The notes: generated from the letters alone by a model not told the origin. A DNA stretch of 51,146 nt from Bradyrhizobium sp. WSM1743 (GCF_000473065.1 NZ_AXAZ01000061.1:1-51146); one strand, 5' to 3'. Counted from the first letter of the stretch, positions 34,353 through 43,285 are shown. Made by a program: numbers and translations.

Positions 34353-35114
34353 TCAATTCGGCTTTTGCGTCGGCTTGCCATCAATCTTGGGCAGATCGCC
34401 GGCCGAGGCCGACTGATCGCCGCCACCATTGGCGCGGCGGGCCATCTCGACCGTCAGCCGCTCGGCGGCCTCCGGTGACATCAGCCCCAGGATGTCCGCC
34501 ATTTTTCGTGGCGCTATGGCCGAGGCGATCTCGATCAGCACGCCCATCTCGAGCCGGTCGAACACCCGCGCGGCATCCTTGGGCTTCATGCCCTCGTACA
34601 TGGTCACGAGGCCCTTCATGCGCTGGGCTTCGGCGGCCTTCTGCTCGGCCTGCGTCGCAGAGATGCGGGTCTCCACCGCCTTCATCTCCTCGACCTTGTT
34701 CTCGATGCGCTTCTCGGCCGATTTGAGCAGGCTTTCGCGAATGTCGATCTCGCGCTGGCGGGCCTCGATCTCCTGCCGCCGCGCCTGCAACCGTTCCAGG
34801 ATCGCACGCTCCGAGACCGAGACCTGCGGCTGGCCTTCCTCCACCTTGATCACGGTGCCCTCGGGCTTGGTCTCGGGCGCGGCGGGCTTGGGCGCCTCCT
34901 TCGGCGCACCATGGGTCGATCCGGTGATATCCGGATCCTCGCGGCCAGTCGGGAAATTCAGGTTCTCCTGCGCCCAGGATTTCCTGGTCTGGTTCGGCTT
35001 GTAGTCGAAGACATAGCCGCCGTTGATCACGAGGCCCGCCACCTTCAGCGTGGCAAGGCCCGCGACGGCAACCAGGACGACCGGAATGACGCGGATGTTA
35101 CGAAAGGACTTCAT
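34353..35114 (-). CDS. motE: MotE-like flagellar motor protein (MgtE N-domain)
   Basis: 253 residues. An N-terminal signal or anchor (VIPVVLVAVAGLATLKVAGL) is followed by a Pro/Lys linker, a coiled coil (about 110-170: ILERLQARRQEIEARQREID) and an MgtE-N-like helical domain (MKPKDAARVFDRLEMGVLIE; RKMADILGLMSPEAAERL). This is the layout of rhizobial MotE, a periplasmic chaperone of MotC that helps stabilise the motor. It is the last gene of the run fliL-fliM-DUF6468-motE, 9 bases after its neighbour. The family is clear; the symbol is assigned by layout and context. Confidence 0.8.
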   Translation of the reverse strand: MKSFRNIRVIPVVLVAVAGLATLKVAGLVINGGYVFDYKPNQTRKSWAQENLNFPTGREDPDITGSTHGAPKEAPKPAAPETKPEGTVIKVEEGQPQVSVSERAILERLQARRQEIEARQREIDIRESLLKSAEKRIENKVEEMKAVETRISATQAEQKAAEAQRMKGLVTMYEGMKPKDAARVFDRLEMGVLIEIASAIAPRKMADILGLMSPEAAERLTVEMARRANGGGDQSASAGDLPKIDGKPTQKPN

Positions 35115-35123
35115 ACCCAGGCT

Positions 35124-35570
35124 TCATGCGGCAAGGCCGTTGGATCGTCGGCGCTCGGAGAAGGCTTCGGCCGCGGCGGCCACCGCCTTCGCCGACGAGG
35201 GCTTTGCCGCGGGTGCGGCAACCGTCTCCGGATTGGTCACGGGACGCGCGGCGATTGCGATCTTGGACAGGCGCCGCACGACGTTGTCGGCCTCGCCGAG
35301 CTGCTTGTAGAGCTGATCCGACATCTGCGTCGCGGCGGCGAGCTGGCTGCCCAGGTTCTCGTTGACGTCGCGCACGGCGAGCTTCAGCCCGCCGATCGCG
35401 CGCTCGGCGATCTCGGTCGCGGTGATCAGCTCGCCGATCACCGCCTTCAGCGAATGCTCGTCCGCCTTCAGCCGCGTCAGCCGCTTGTTGAGCATGACGC
35501 AATAGATGATCGTCAGCATCAGCAGGATAGCCACCAGCGTCTCGATCGCCATTCCCAGGGAGTGGTTCAT
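35124..35570 (-). CDS. DUF6468-type membrane-anchored flagellar-cluster protein
   Basis: 148 residues. One N-terminal membrane helix (IETLVAILLMLTIIYCVML) is followed by a long helical, probably coiled-coil cytoplasmic part (VIGELITATEIAERAIGGLK; SQLAAATQMSDQLYKQLGEA) and an Ala-rich tail. The ATG overlaps the fliM stop (ATGA), with GGAGG upstream inside fliM, so translation is coupled. Proteins of this kind sit beside fliM in many alphaproteobacteria; the function is unknown, a motor or export accessory by context. Confidence 0.78.
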   Translation of the reverse strand: MNHSLGMAIETLVAILLMLTIIYCVMLNKRLTRLKADEHSLKAVIGELITATEIAERAIGGLKLAVRDVNENLGSQLAAATQMSDQLYKQLGEADNVVRRLSKIAIAARPVTNPETVAAPAAKPSSAKAVAAAAEAFSERRRSNGLAA

Positions 35571-36769
35571 GGGGCCTCCATCATCTTGTTCTGCTCGTCC
35601 ACCTTCTCGAACATCGCAAGTGTCGTACTTGGCTTGCGCAAGGGTTTCGTCACGCGGATCGCGACGCGGTCGCCGACCCGGCCCATCCGTCCCTCGGTCA
35701 GCGTGACGTCGCCGCAGCGCACGGTGACGTTGGCGTCGGCGCGCATGTCCAGCGGCAGCGTGTCGCCGACCTTGAGCCGCATCAGCTGCTTGAGCGGAAT
35801 GTCGGCCTCGTACAGCACGGCGTCGACGGCGATCTCGGCCTGCACGATCTCGGTGGCGAAATGGCCCTCCCAGACCGGGTCGCGGCCGAACTTTTCGCCC
35901 ATGAACATCTGGAGCAGGACGCCCCGGATCGGCTCGATGGTCGCGTAAGGCAGCAAGAGCTCGATATTGCCGCCGCGGTCTTCCATGTCGATGCGCAGGC
36001 GGACCAGGATCGCGGCGTTGGCGGGACGGCTGATCGCGGCGAAACGCGGATTGGTCTCGAGCCGGTCGATCGTGAAGGTCACCGGCGACAGCGGCCGGAA
36101 CGCCTGCTCGGCGTCGGACAGCACCACCTCGACCAGCCGCTTGACCAGCTCGGTCTCGATCGTGGTGTAGGGCCGGCCCTCGATGCGGAGCTGGCTGGTG
36201 CCGCGGCGGCCGCCAAGCAGCACATCGATCATCGAATAGATCAGATTGGAATCGACCATCGCCATGCCGAAGTTCTCCCACTCCTCGGCCTTGAAGACGG
36301 TGAGGACGGCGGGCAGCGGGATCGAGTTCATGTAGTCGCCGAAACGCACCGAGGTGATGCGGTCGAGAGAGACTTCGACGTTGTCCGAGGTGAAGTTGCG
36401 CAAGGACGTCGTCATCAGCCGCACCAGGCGGTCGAAGACGATTTCGAGCATCGGCAGACGCTCGTAGGAGACCATCGCCGAATCGATGATGGCGCGGATG
36501 CCGGAATGATCGTCGAGCGTGACGTCGCCGACGGTGAAGCCGAGGAGATTGTCGATCTCCTCCTGCGACAGCACCCGCTCGCCGGAATTCTTGCCGTTGC
36601 CGAGATCGCGGCTGCCGTCCTCGACCATGGCCGCCCATTGCAGGGCCATGGTCTCCGATAGCTCGTTCTCGGCAGCAGCCTTTGCCGCCTCGGCGGGATC
36701 CTCGGAATCGAGCGAGGCCTCCCACTGGGCGGCAATTGCATCCTGGTCGACTTGGTCGTTGCCCGCCAT
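35567..36769 (-). CDS. fliM: Flagellar motor switch protein FliM
   Basis: 400 residues from ATG 36769. The segment VLSQEEIDNLLGF carries the FliM N-terminal signature (here about residue 60 rather than 10, because of an acidic extension). The middle CheC-like domain has RLPMLEIVFDRLVRLMTTSL and the GGxG-like VLLGGRRGTSQLRIEGRPYT. The C-terminal SpoA domain contains DIPLKQLMRLKVGDTLPLDM. FliM is the C-ring protein that binds CheY-P and reverses rotation. The usual EIDALL CheY-binding box at the extreme N-terminus is not obvious before residue 55. Confidence 0.95.
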   Translation of the reverse strand: MAGNDQVDQDAIAAQWEASLDSEDPAEAAKAAAENELSETMALQWAAMVEDGSRDLGNGKNSGERVLSQEEIDNLLGFTVGDVTLDDHSGIRAIIDSAMVSYERLPMLEIVFDRLVRLMTTSLRNFTSDNVEVSLDRITSVRFGDYMNSIPLPAVLTVFKAEEWENFGMAMVDSNLIYSMIDVLLGGRRGTSQLRIEGRPYTTIETELVKRLVEVVLSDAEQAFRPLSPVTFTIDRLETNPRFAAISRPANAAILVRLRIDMEDRGGNIELLLPYATIEPIRGVLLQMFMGEKFGRDPVWEGHFATEIVQAEIAVDAVLYEADIPLKQLMRLKVGDTLPLDMRADANVTVRCGDVTLTEGRMGRVGDRVAIRVTKPLRKPSTTLAMFEKVDEQNKMMEAP

Positions 36770-36788
36770 GATCCCTAGTCCGTCATGC

Positions 36789-37286
36789 TCACTGGACCAC
36801 GACTTCCTTGAACAGCACCGCACTGACCTGGATCGGGGCGACCGCCGCGTTGACGCGCTTGGTCAGCTCCTCCTTGAGGCGGAAGATCCCGGCGGAGCCG
36901 TTGAGGTCGGAGGGACGCAATTCACGCACATAGGTCTGGAAGATGTCGGTGACGCGCGGCATCGTCGGCTTGATCGCCTCGATCTGCTTCTCTTCCTTCA
37001 GCTCCAGCACGATCTTCAGCCGCAGATATTGCACGCGCTCGCCCGGCGCGCCGGCGAGGTTGACCATCATGTCGGGGACGTCGACGAAGGCCGGCGGCTT
37101 CGGCGGAGGCGCGGCCTCGGCATGATGCTCGTCGTCGCCATGACGGAAGAAGAAGAACCAGGTCGCGGCACCGCCGCCGAGGACGGCGAGCACGCCGACG
37201 ACCATGATGATGAGCTTGAGCTTGTTCTTCGGCGGAGCGGCTTCCGCGCCGTCAGCGGCTGCGCCGCCTTCCTCATTCTCTGCCAT
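36789..37286 (-). CDS. fliL: Flagellar basal body-associated protein FliL
   Basis: 165 residues. A short acidic cytoplasmic N-terminus precedes one membrane helix (about 24-46: LKLIIMVVGVLAVLGGGAAT), an acidic/His linker, and the periplasmic FliL domain (VDVPDMMVNLAGAPGERVQY; YLRLKIVLELKEEKQIEAIK; the ending AVLFKEVVVQ is typical). FliL surrounds and supports the stator units. First gene of the minus-strand fliL-fliM-DUF6468-motE operon (19-base gap to fliM). Confidence 0.94.
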   Translation of the reverse strand: MAENEEGGAAADGAEAAPPKNKLKLIIMVVGVLAVLGGGAATWFFFFRHGDDEHHAEAAPPPKPPAFVDVPDMMVNLAGAPGERVQYLRLKIVLELKEEKQIEAIKPTMPRVTDIFQTYVRELRPSDLNGSAGIFRLKEELTKRVNAAVAPIQVSAVLFKEVVVQ

Positions 37287-37538
37287 GGTTGCCGCGCTCG
37301 TTCATCTCAAAGGGTCGAAAGAGCGAAGCCTCCTGGCAGACAATGACGCGATACAAATGCCCCAGCGCAATGCGCTCCTCTAATGCGCAAACGCTACGGT
37401 AATAATGGTTAACGGATTCTTTCGATTGGGCCCCAGCTAGGAAAAATCTGCCGGGCAAACATGGCTAACAGAACCTTTCTGCCGCCCTCCCGGATCCATC
37501 GAAAATCTGCAAGCCATTGAAATTGCGTAATTTTCCTA

Positions 37539-37556
37539 GTTGGCATGGCTTTCGCT
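37539..37556 (+). promoter_or_regulatory. Putative sigma-54 promoter of flgF
   Basis: GTTGGCATGGCTTTCGCT carries the -24 GG and -12 GC with the required ten bases between them. It is nearly identical to the element at 45207-45224 before flgI. It lies 112 bases before flgF. The 381-base gap (37287-37667) also holds a TTAAC half-site at 37405, and on the minus strand a weaker GG-N10-GC element at 37348-37364 before fliL; I see nothing else in it. Confidence 0.6.
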
Positions 37557-37667
37557 GAGAGAGGGCCGAGACTGAACGGTTTGGGAGAACCCGACGGTCT
37601 CGGTCACGGGGTCGGCCAAGGCGCTTGGGAGAGCGAAATGGCAGATCTCACTCAGGGGAGATTTCCG

Positions 37668-38429
37668 ATGCAGAACGCGCTTCTGATCGGTTTGTCACGG
37701 CAGATGACGTTGGAACGGCAGATGGATGTCATCGCCAACAACCTCGCCAATGCCAATACCAACGGCTTCAAGGCCGACCATTCGCTGTTCGAGGAGTATC
37801 TCAACTCGAACGCGCGTGAGGACAATTTCATCGGCTCCGACCGCCGGGTCTCCTATGTGCAGGACCGCGGCACCTTCCGCGACGTCGGCCAGGGGCCGAT
37901 GGAGCCGACCAACAACCCGCTGGACATGGCGATCAACGGCAGCGCCTATTTCGCGGTGCAGGCCAATGGCGGCGAGCTCTATACCCGCGACGGCAAGTTC
38001 TCGCTCAACAGCACCGGCCAGCTCGTCACCTCCGACGGCAACCTCGTGCTCGGCACCGGCGGCCCGATCACCTTCCAGCCGACCGACCACGACATCAACA
38101 TCGCCCCCGACGGCACCGTCACGGTGCTCGAGGGTACGGCGCGGACCGACTCGATCCGCGGCAAGATCCGCATGGTCTCGTTCGACGATCCGGCCAAGCT
38201 GACCAAGCTCGGCGCCAATCTCTATGGCGCAGGCTCGGCAAACCAGCAGGCCGACACCAAGTCCACCTTGCAGCAGGGTTACATCGAGAAGTCGAACGTG
38301 AATGCCGTCGGCGAGATGACCCGCATGGTCGAGGTGATGCGCAGCTACACTGCCATCGCCACCCTGCTGCAGCAGCAGAGCGACCTCCACAAGTCGGCGA
38401 TCGAAAAGCTCGCCGACGTTCCGGCCTGA
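37668..38429 (+). CDS. flgF: Flagellar proximal rod protein FlgF
   Basis: 253 residues from ATG 37668 with GGGGAG upstream; more upstream in-frame starts are rejected because the rod motif begins here. N-terminal LERQMDVIANNLANANTNGF, the mid-region NNPLDMAINGSAYFAVQ, LYTRDGKFSLNSTGQLV, and the C-terminal MTRMVEVMRSYTAIATLLQQ identify FlgF. It is exported and polymerises in the rod. First gene of flgF-flgG-flgA-flgH. Confidence 0.94.
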   Translation: MQNALLIGLSRQMTLERQMDVIANNLANANTNGFKADHSLFEEYLNSNAREDNFIGSDRRVSYVQDRGTFRDVGQGPMEPTNNPLDMAINGSAYFAVQANGGELYTRDGKFSLNSTGQLVTSDGNLVLGTGGPITFQPTDHDINIAPDGTVTVLEGTARTDSIRGKIRMVSFDDPAKLTKLGANLYGAGSANQQADTKSTLQQGYIEKSNVNAVGEMTRMVEVMRSYTAIATLLQQQSDLHKSAIEKLADVPA

Positions 38430-38445
38430 TTAGGAGAGAACTGAC

Positions 38446-39234
38446 ATGCAGGCGCTTCACACCGCAGCGACCGGAATGGCGGCACAGGAACTCAACGTTC
38501 AGGTGATCTCCAACAACATCGCGAACCTGCGCACCACCGGCTTCAAGAAGCAGACCGCGGCGTTCCAGGACCTGATTTACGAGCACGTGCGCCGCGTCGG
38601 TGCGCAGGCCTCGGACCAGGGCACCATCCTGCCTGTTGGCGTCGACATCGGCGGCGGCGTCAAGACCGTCGGCACGCCGCGCAGCATGACGCAGGGCACG
38701 CTGTCGCAGACCGGCAACGACCTCGACCTCGCGATCTCGGGCGAAGGCTTCTTCAAGATCCTGATGCCCGACGGCACCTACCAGTACACCCGCGACGGCA
38801 CCTTCCAGATGGACAATCAGGGCCGCGTCGTCACCGCGCAGGGCAACCCGGTGCAGCCGACCATCACCGTGCCGCAGAACGCCTCGGGCCTGACCGTCAA
38901 CGAGCAGGGCCAGGTCTCGGTGACGCTGCCGGGCTCGTCGACCTCCTCGATCATCGGCACGATCAACGTGACCCGCTTCATCAACAAGGCGGGGCTGCAG
39001 CCGGTCGGCAGCAACCAGTTCACCGAGACGCCGTCCTCGGGCCCACCGCAGGACGGCACCGCCAACACCGAAGGCTACGGCAAGATCACGCAAGGAAGCC
39101 TGGAGCAGGCCAATATCGACGTCGTCTCGGAGATGAGCGACCTGATCGCCGCGCAGCGCGCTTACGAGATGAACGCCAAGGTGATCAGCGCCGCCGATCA
39201 GATGATGCAATCGACCACGGCGCTGTTCCGCTGA
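38446..39234 (+). CDS. flgG: Flagellar distal rod protein FlgG
   Basis: 262 residues, the standard FlgG length. It begins MQALHTAATGMAAQELNVQV (classic FlgG start) with ISNNIANLRTTGFKK, then the FlgG-specific region GTPRSMTQGTLSQTGNDLDL and LEQANIDVVSEMSDLIAAQR at the C-terminus. It forms the distal rod between the proximal rod and the hook. It starts 16 bases after flgF. Confidence 0.97.
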   Translation: MQALHTAATGMAAQELNVQVISNNIANLRTTGFKKQTAAFQDLIYEHVRRVGAQASDQGTILPVGVDIGGGVKTVGTPRSMTQGTLSQTGNDLDLAISGEGFFKILMPDGTYQYTRDGTFQMDNQGRVVTAQGNPVQPTITVPQNASGLTVNEQGQVSVTLPGSSTSSIIGTINVTRFINKAGLQPVGSNQFTETPSSGPPQDGTANTEGYGKITQGSLEQANIDVVSEMSDLIAAQRAYEMNAKVISAADQMMQSTTALFR

Positions 39235-39244
39235 GGTGACGACC

Positions 39245-40384
39245 ATGATCCGCGCCACCCTCGCCACGATCTCCACCCTTCTCGCGCTGGCATTGCCGGC
39301 AGCGGCCGCCGACGATTTCATCGCCGCGCCGACGCTGCGCGCGAGCGTCACGGTGATCTCGGACGTGGTGCGGGTCGGCGATCTCATCGACAACGCCGGA
39401 TCGGCCGCACTGATCCCGGTCTACCGCTCGCCCGATCTCGGCACCACCGGCACGCTGACGGTCGGCCAAGTGCTGTCGGTGCTGCGGGCCAAGCAGGTGA
39501 TCGGCGTCATGACCGGCGACATCAAGGAGGTCCAGGTCACCCGCCTCGCCCGCACGCTCGCGAGCAAGGATATCGAGAATGCGGTCGCCGCCGCGCTCGA
39601 GCGCCGCTTTGGCCTCGGAGAAGCCGCCAACATCACTGTCACGCTCGACCGCAGCGTCGCCGAGATGCGTCTCGATGCCTCCAACACCGGCGCGCTCCAG
39701 CCGGCCGCAACCCGCTACGACGCCCGCAGCGGCCGTTTCGATATCGCCTTCGAGATTGCCAACGAGAGCAATCCCGCGCCGACCAAGCTGCGCTTCACCG
39801 GCACGGCGATCGAGACGGTGGAGGTGGCCGTGCTGACTCGCGACATCGACCGCGCCGAGCTTCTGAAATCCTCCGACCTTTCGTTGGAACGCCGGCCGAA
39901 GGCCGAGGTCGCCGGCGAGCCCGCCGGGCGCGACCGCAGCATCGGCATGCAGCTGCGCCGGCCGATGCGGGCGGGCACGCCGATCCGCGCCGCCGACATC
40001 GTCAAGCCCGACTTCGTGGTGCGCGATCAGGCCGTCACCATCATCTATCAGGTGCCCGGCCTCTATCTCACCACGCGCGGCAAGGCAATCGAGAGCGGCG
40101 CCGAGGGCGACACCGTCAGCGTGCTCAATCTGCAGTCCAAGCGCACGCTGACCGGCACCGTCACCGGCCGCGGCCAGGTGACGGTTCAGGGCGCGAGCCA
40201 GTCCGCACCGATGGCGCCGGCGGTCGAGCAGACCTCCTCGTTCAAGCGCGACGAGGCGCCCGCATCGGTCGACACTGCAGCCCTCGTCCGGAACCTGATC
40301 CAGCCTCCCGCGTCGCCGGCTCAAGTCGCACAAGCCCAGATCCCGCAAGCCCGCATCTCGCAAGCTCCAGCCAAGTCAGAGTAA
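39245..40384 (+). CDS. flgA: Flagellar P-ring assembly chaperone FlgA
   Basis: 379 residues from ATG 39245, with GAGGTG upstream. A signal peptide (about 1-22, ending PAAAAD) is followed by an N-terminal part with ASVTVISDVVRVGDLIDNAG. A C-terminal SAF/FlgA domain comes next (LKSSDLSLERRPKAEV; MRAGTPIRAADIVKPDFVVR; GDTVSVLNLQSKRTLTGTVT). A Gln/Ala/Pro-rich tail ends the chain. FlgA is periplasmic and helps FlgI form the P ring. It starts 10 bases after flgG. Confidence 0.93.
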   Translation: MIRATLATISTLLALALPAAAADDFIAAPTLRASVTVISDVVRVGDLIDNAGSAALIPVYRSPDLGTTGTLTVGQVLSVLRAKQVIGVMTGDIKEVQVTRLARTLASKDIENAVAAALERRFGLGEAANITVTLDRSVAEMRLDASNTGALQPAATRYDARSGRFDIAFEIANESNPAPTKLRFTGTAIETVEVAVLTRDIDRAELLKSSDLSLERRPKAEVAGEPAGRDRSIGMQLRRPMRAGTPIRAADIVKPDFVVRDQAVTIIYQVPGLYLTTRGKAIESGAEGDTVSVLNLQSKRTLTGTVTGRGQVTVQGASQSAPMAPAVEQTSSFKRDEAPASVDTAALVRNLIQPPASPAQVAQAQIPQARISQAPAKSE

Positions 40385-40387
40385 GTC

Positions 40388-41149
40388 ATGTCCCCGTTCA
40401 GTTCGGCTTCCCGTCTTCGTCGCATCGCGATCTCTGCCTTGCTGCTGGCCTCCTGCGCACTGGGCGGCTGCTCCTCGATCGACCGCCTGTCGCAGATCGG
40501 CGAGCAGCCGAAGCTGTCGGCGATCGACAATCCGACGACGCAGCCCGGCTACAAGCCGGTGCAGATGCCGATGCCGAAGCCGGAAGTCGCCTCGTACAAT
40601 CCGAACTCGCTGTGGCGCAACGGCAGCCGCGCCTTCTTCAAGGACCAGCGCGCCCGCCAGGTCGGCGATCTCCTGACCGTGAGCGTGAACATCACCGACA
40701 AGGCCAACATCGAGAACGACACTTCGCGCAGCCGCACCAACAAGGAAGATTCGGGAATCACCAACTTCATTGGCGCCCAAACGATCACCCAGGCCAACAA
40801 GATCCTGCCCGGCCGCATCCTGACCGCCGACTCGACCTCGTCGAGCGAGGGCAAAGGCAGCGTCGAGCGCAAGGAAGCCCTGCAGACCAACGTCGCGGCG
40901 GTGGTGACCCAGGTGCTGCCGAACGGCAACCTGGTCGTCGAAGGCAAGCAGGAGATCCGCGTCAACTTCGAGATTCGCGAGCTGATCGTCGCCGGCATCG
41001 TCCGCCCCGAGGACATCCAGAGCGACAACACCATCGACTCCACCAAGATCGCCCAGGCCCGCATCGCCTATGGCGGCCGCGGCCAGATCACCGACGTGCA
41101 GCAGCCGCGCTACGGCCAGCAGGTCATGGACGTGCTGCTGCCCTTCTAA
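40388..41149 (+). CDS. flgH: Flagellar L-ring lipoprotein FlgH
   Basis: 253 residues. A lipoprotein signal with lipobox LGGC (C28 becomes the lipidated N-terminus) is followed by the FlgH core: SLWRNGSRAFFKDQRARQVG, DLLTVSVNITDKANIENDTS, LQTNVAAVVTQVLPNGNLVV, and the ending YGGRGQITDVQQPRYGQQVM. It forms the L ring in the outer membrane. It starts 3 bases after flgA. The P-ring gene flgI lies 4.2 kb away, separated by non-flagellar genes. Confidence 0.96.
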   Translation: MSPFSSASRLRRIAISALLLASCALGGCSSIDRLSQIGEQPKLSAIDNPTTQPGYKPVQMPMPKPEVASYNPNSLWRNGSRAFFKDQRARQVGDLLTVSVNITDKANIENDTSRSRTNKEDSGITNFIGAQTITQANKILPGRILTADSTSSSEGKGSVERKEALQTNVAAVVTQVLPNGNLVVEGKQEIRVNFEIRELIVAGIVRPEDIQSDNTIDSTKIAQARIAYGGRGQITDVQQPRYGQQVMDVLLPF

Positions 41150-41338
41150 CCTTCTTCAAGAGCTCCCACATCGTGTTCGCGAACCTAGGCGCGAACGACG
41201 ATGTACGACGCGGCCTCCGGTAGCTCCCCTGCCGGAGGCCGCATGTATTTTGGCGATAATGCCATAGCGCGCTGCGAGCCAGGTCGCGCAACAGGAGCGA
41301 CGTCGCTGCCTCGGCACAGTATTCCAGCCACCCCCACT

Positions 41339-41438
41339 GTCATCGTCCGCGAAGGCGGACGATCCAGTACTCCGAGACATTCGTGGTTGTACTGATGCAG
41401 CGCGGCGTACTGGATTCCCCGCCTTCGCGGGGAATGAC
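41339..41438. repeat. Palindromic intergenic element, GTCATCGTCCGCG type
   Basis: A 313-base gap (41150-41462) lies between convergent flgH and the hydratase gene. In it, GTCATCGTCCGCGAAGGCGG is followed by AGTACTCC and later GTACTGGATTCC and CCGCCTTCGCGGGGAATGAC, giving nested pairing arms. The family differs from the two other palindrome types here. I see nothing else in the gap. Confidence 0.6.
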
Positions 41439-41462
41439 TACAGAGAGTACCGGCGCAGCCCC

Positions 41463-42242
41463 TCACGTAAACTCCGCCTCCACCACGCCCAGCCCGTCCA
41501 GCTCCATCCGCACCTTGTCGCCTGCCTTCAGCCACAGCGTCTTGACCAGGCTGCCGGTGAGCACGAGCTGCCCGGCATGCAGGCCCTTGCCCTCGGCGGC
41601 GAGATGGTTGGCGAGCCAGGCGAGTGCATTGTGGGGATGGCCGAGCACGTCGGCGCCGGTGCCGTGGCTGACCTCCTCGCCGTTGACGATGGCGCGGCCT
41701 CTGACTGCCTTCAAGTCAGGCACCGACGAGCGCGGAACCGAGGGACCCAGCACGCAGCCGGCGGCGAAGAAATCATCGGCGATCAGCGTCGGCGCGCCCA
41801 TCGTCTCCCACTTCACGTAGCGGTCGTCGACGATCTCGATCGCGGGATGGTAGGCCTCGACCGCCTCTCCGACCCATTCGGCCGTGAACGGCGCCTCGCC
41901 AGCGGAAAGGTCCCGCTTCAGCCGCACCGCGATCTCGCATTCGACGCCGACCCGGACATAGTTGGAGGTGGCGAGCTTGGCGCCGCTGTCATGGACGCCC
42001 TTCTGGAACACGCCGCCGCCGCAAGGGTGCGGGATGCCGATGTACTCCTGCATCACCTGGCTGGTGCAGCCGATCTTGTAGCCGACAAGCGGGCCGACAT
42101 GCGGCAGCAGGAGATCGTGCAGAGCCCTCTGGACCTGATAGCCCTCGGCCTCATCCGCGGGAGGGCGCTCCAGCGCCGCGAGCGGCGCATGATTGCGGCG
42201 CGCCAACGCGATCGCCTTTGCGGATGCGAGAATCCTGTCCAT
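41463..42242 (-). CDS. 2-keto-4-pentenoate hydratase / fumarylacetoacetate hydrolase-family protein
   Basis: 259 residues. Family features: an N-terminal helical part (ASAKAIALARRN; ADEAEGYQVQRALHD), GYKIGCTSQVMQEYIGI, then the metal-binding region VECEIAVRLKRDL and YHPAIEIVDDRY, and the C-terminal LHAGQLVLTGSLVKTLWLKA. Members are cytosolic Mg/Mn-dependent hydratases or decarboxylases in aromatic meta-cleavage pathways (MhpD/HpaH group). No other pathway genes are nearby, so the substrate is unknown. Start ATG 42242. Confidence 0.85.
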   Translation of the reverse strand: MDRILASAKAIALARRNHAPLAALERPPADEAEGYQVQRALHDLLLPHVGPLVGYKIGCTSQVMQEYIGIPHPCGGGVFQKGVHDSGAKLATSNYVRVGVECEIAVRLKRDLSAGEAPFTAEWVGEAVEAYHPAIEIVDDRYVKWETMGAPTLIADDFFAAGCVLGPSVPRSSVPDLKAVRGRAIVNGEEVSHGTGADVLGHPHNALAWLANHLAAEGKGLHAGQLVLTGSLVKTLWLKAGDKVRMELDGLGVVEAEFT

Positions 42243-42375
42243 CGGCGCCGCCTCCCACGCTACGCAGTCGAAGGCGGCACTTCAGCATCCCCGCTCCGCC
42301 CTGACAAGCGCGCCCGGCCGGAAGATTACCGCCTCCTGCCCGCGCTTAAGGAAATATTGAGTGGGTGGAGGCTTT

Positions 42376-42510
42376 ATGGAGCCGCGCCCCCGGCAGCTCT
42401 CGCAAAATGCGCACGAGGCGCGATTCCAGCAATGCTTGATGCAACTGGATCGACGTCTCAACTCCGGGGTCGATCTCATTGATGCGACTCGCGAAATCCT
42501 CCGCGCCTGA
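42376..42510 (+). CDS. Candidate small protein (44 residues)
   Basis: A short frame opens at ATG 42376 with a good GGAGG site eight bases before it and ends at TGA 42508-42510. The product (starting MEPRPRQLSQNAHEARFQQC, ending DATREILRA) looks like two amphipathic helices, with codon choice like neighbouring genes. It lies in the 461-base gap (42243-42703) between the hydratase and dksA, which otherwise holds only the dksA terminator. No homologue is recalled, so this is a candidate only. Confidence 0.4.
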   Translation: MEPRPRQLSQNAHEARFQQCLMQLDRRLNSGVDLIDATREILRA

Positions 42511-42669
42511 AGTGAAGGCTGTTTCGCATCCAAACTCACGTGAGCTCGGAGCAATCGAGTCTAGCCCATTGATCGCGATTCACTTTTCGCGATTGCGCTC
42601 TCGCGTTGATGGAGCGCAGCAAGCCACAGGCAAAATGCCGAGCGCGGCGCGAAGCGCCGCCCTGCGCCC

Positions 42670-42698
42670 AAAAACAAAGAGCCGCAACTCTGCGGCTC
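42670..42698 (-). terminator. Intrinsic terminator of dksA
   Basis: On the minus strand GAGCCGCA-GAGT-TGCGGCTC forms a perfect 8-bp stem followed by TTTGTTTTT, starting 6 bases past the dksA stop. Confidence 0.85.
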
Positions 42699-42703
42699 GG
42701 GCT

Positions 42704-43114
42704 CTATTCGTCGCGATAAACCTTCTCGCGTTTCTCGTGGCGCTCCTGCGCTTCCACCGAGAGCGTCGCGATGGGCCGGGCCTCGAGCCGCTTCAACGAG
42801 ATCGGCTCCCCGGTTTCCTCGCAATAGCCGTAGGTGTTGTCCTCGATGCGCTGGAGCGCGGCGTCGATCTTGGCGATCAACTTGCGCTGGCGGTCGCGGG
42901 CGCGGAGTTCGATCGCGCGGTCGGTTTCGGACGATGCCCGATCGGCAAGATCGGGGTGGTTCACGTTCTCCTCCTGCAAAGCTTGCAGGGTGAGCTTGGA
43001 CTCTTTGAGGATCTCATCCTTCCAGGCAAGGAGCTTCAAACGGAAGTACTCCTTCTGCCGGTCGTTCATGAAAGGCTCTTTGTCGGTCGGTCGGTAGTTT
43101 TTCAACTTTTCCAA
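42704..43114 (-). CDS. dksA: RNA polymerase-binding transcription factor DksA
   Basis: 136 residues, starting at TTG 43114 (AAGAAGATAGG upstream); ATG 43069 would remove the conserved acidic lead. The coiled-coil core (FRLKLLAWKDEILKESKLTL; ETDRAIELRARDRQRKLIAK) and C-terminal globular part (YGYCEETGEPISLKRLEARP) match DksA. The zinc finger is degenerate: only one Cys (in YGYCEETG) is seen where four are usual, as in other cysteine-poor DksA proteins. It enters the RNA polymerase secondary channel and works with ppGpp. A terminator follows. Confidence 0.92.
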   Translation of the reverse strand: MEKLKNYRPTDKEPFMNDRQKEYFRLKLLAWKDEILKESKLTLQALQEENVNHPDLADRASSETDRAIELRARDRQRKLIAKIDAALQRIEDNTYGYCEETGEPISLKRLEARPIATLSVEAQERHEKREKVYRDE

Positions 43115-43285
43115 GGGAGGCCTATCTTCTTAAGCAACGACTCGCGAACGGAACGAGGTCCGTTGAGCCGGGCCTTATATAGTGGCCTCCCGTGACAGAC
43201 AATATTTCCCTCACCGCCCAGTCCTCGCCCCCAAGCCCTTGCACAGGAAGGTTTATCCTTGAGGGGCTCGGAGGCGGCTGACGGC

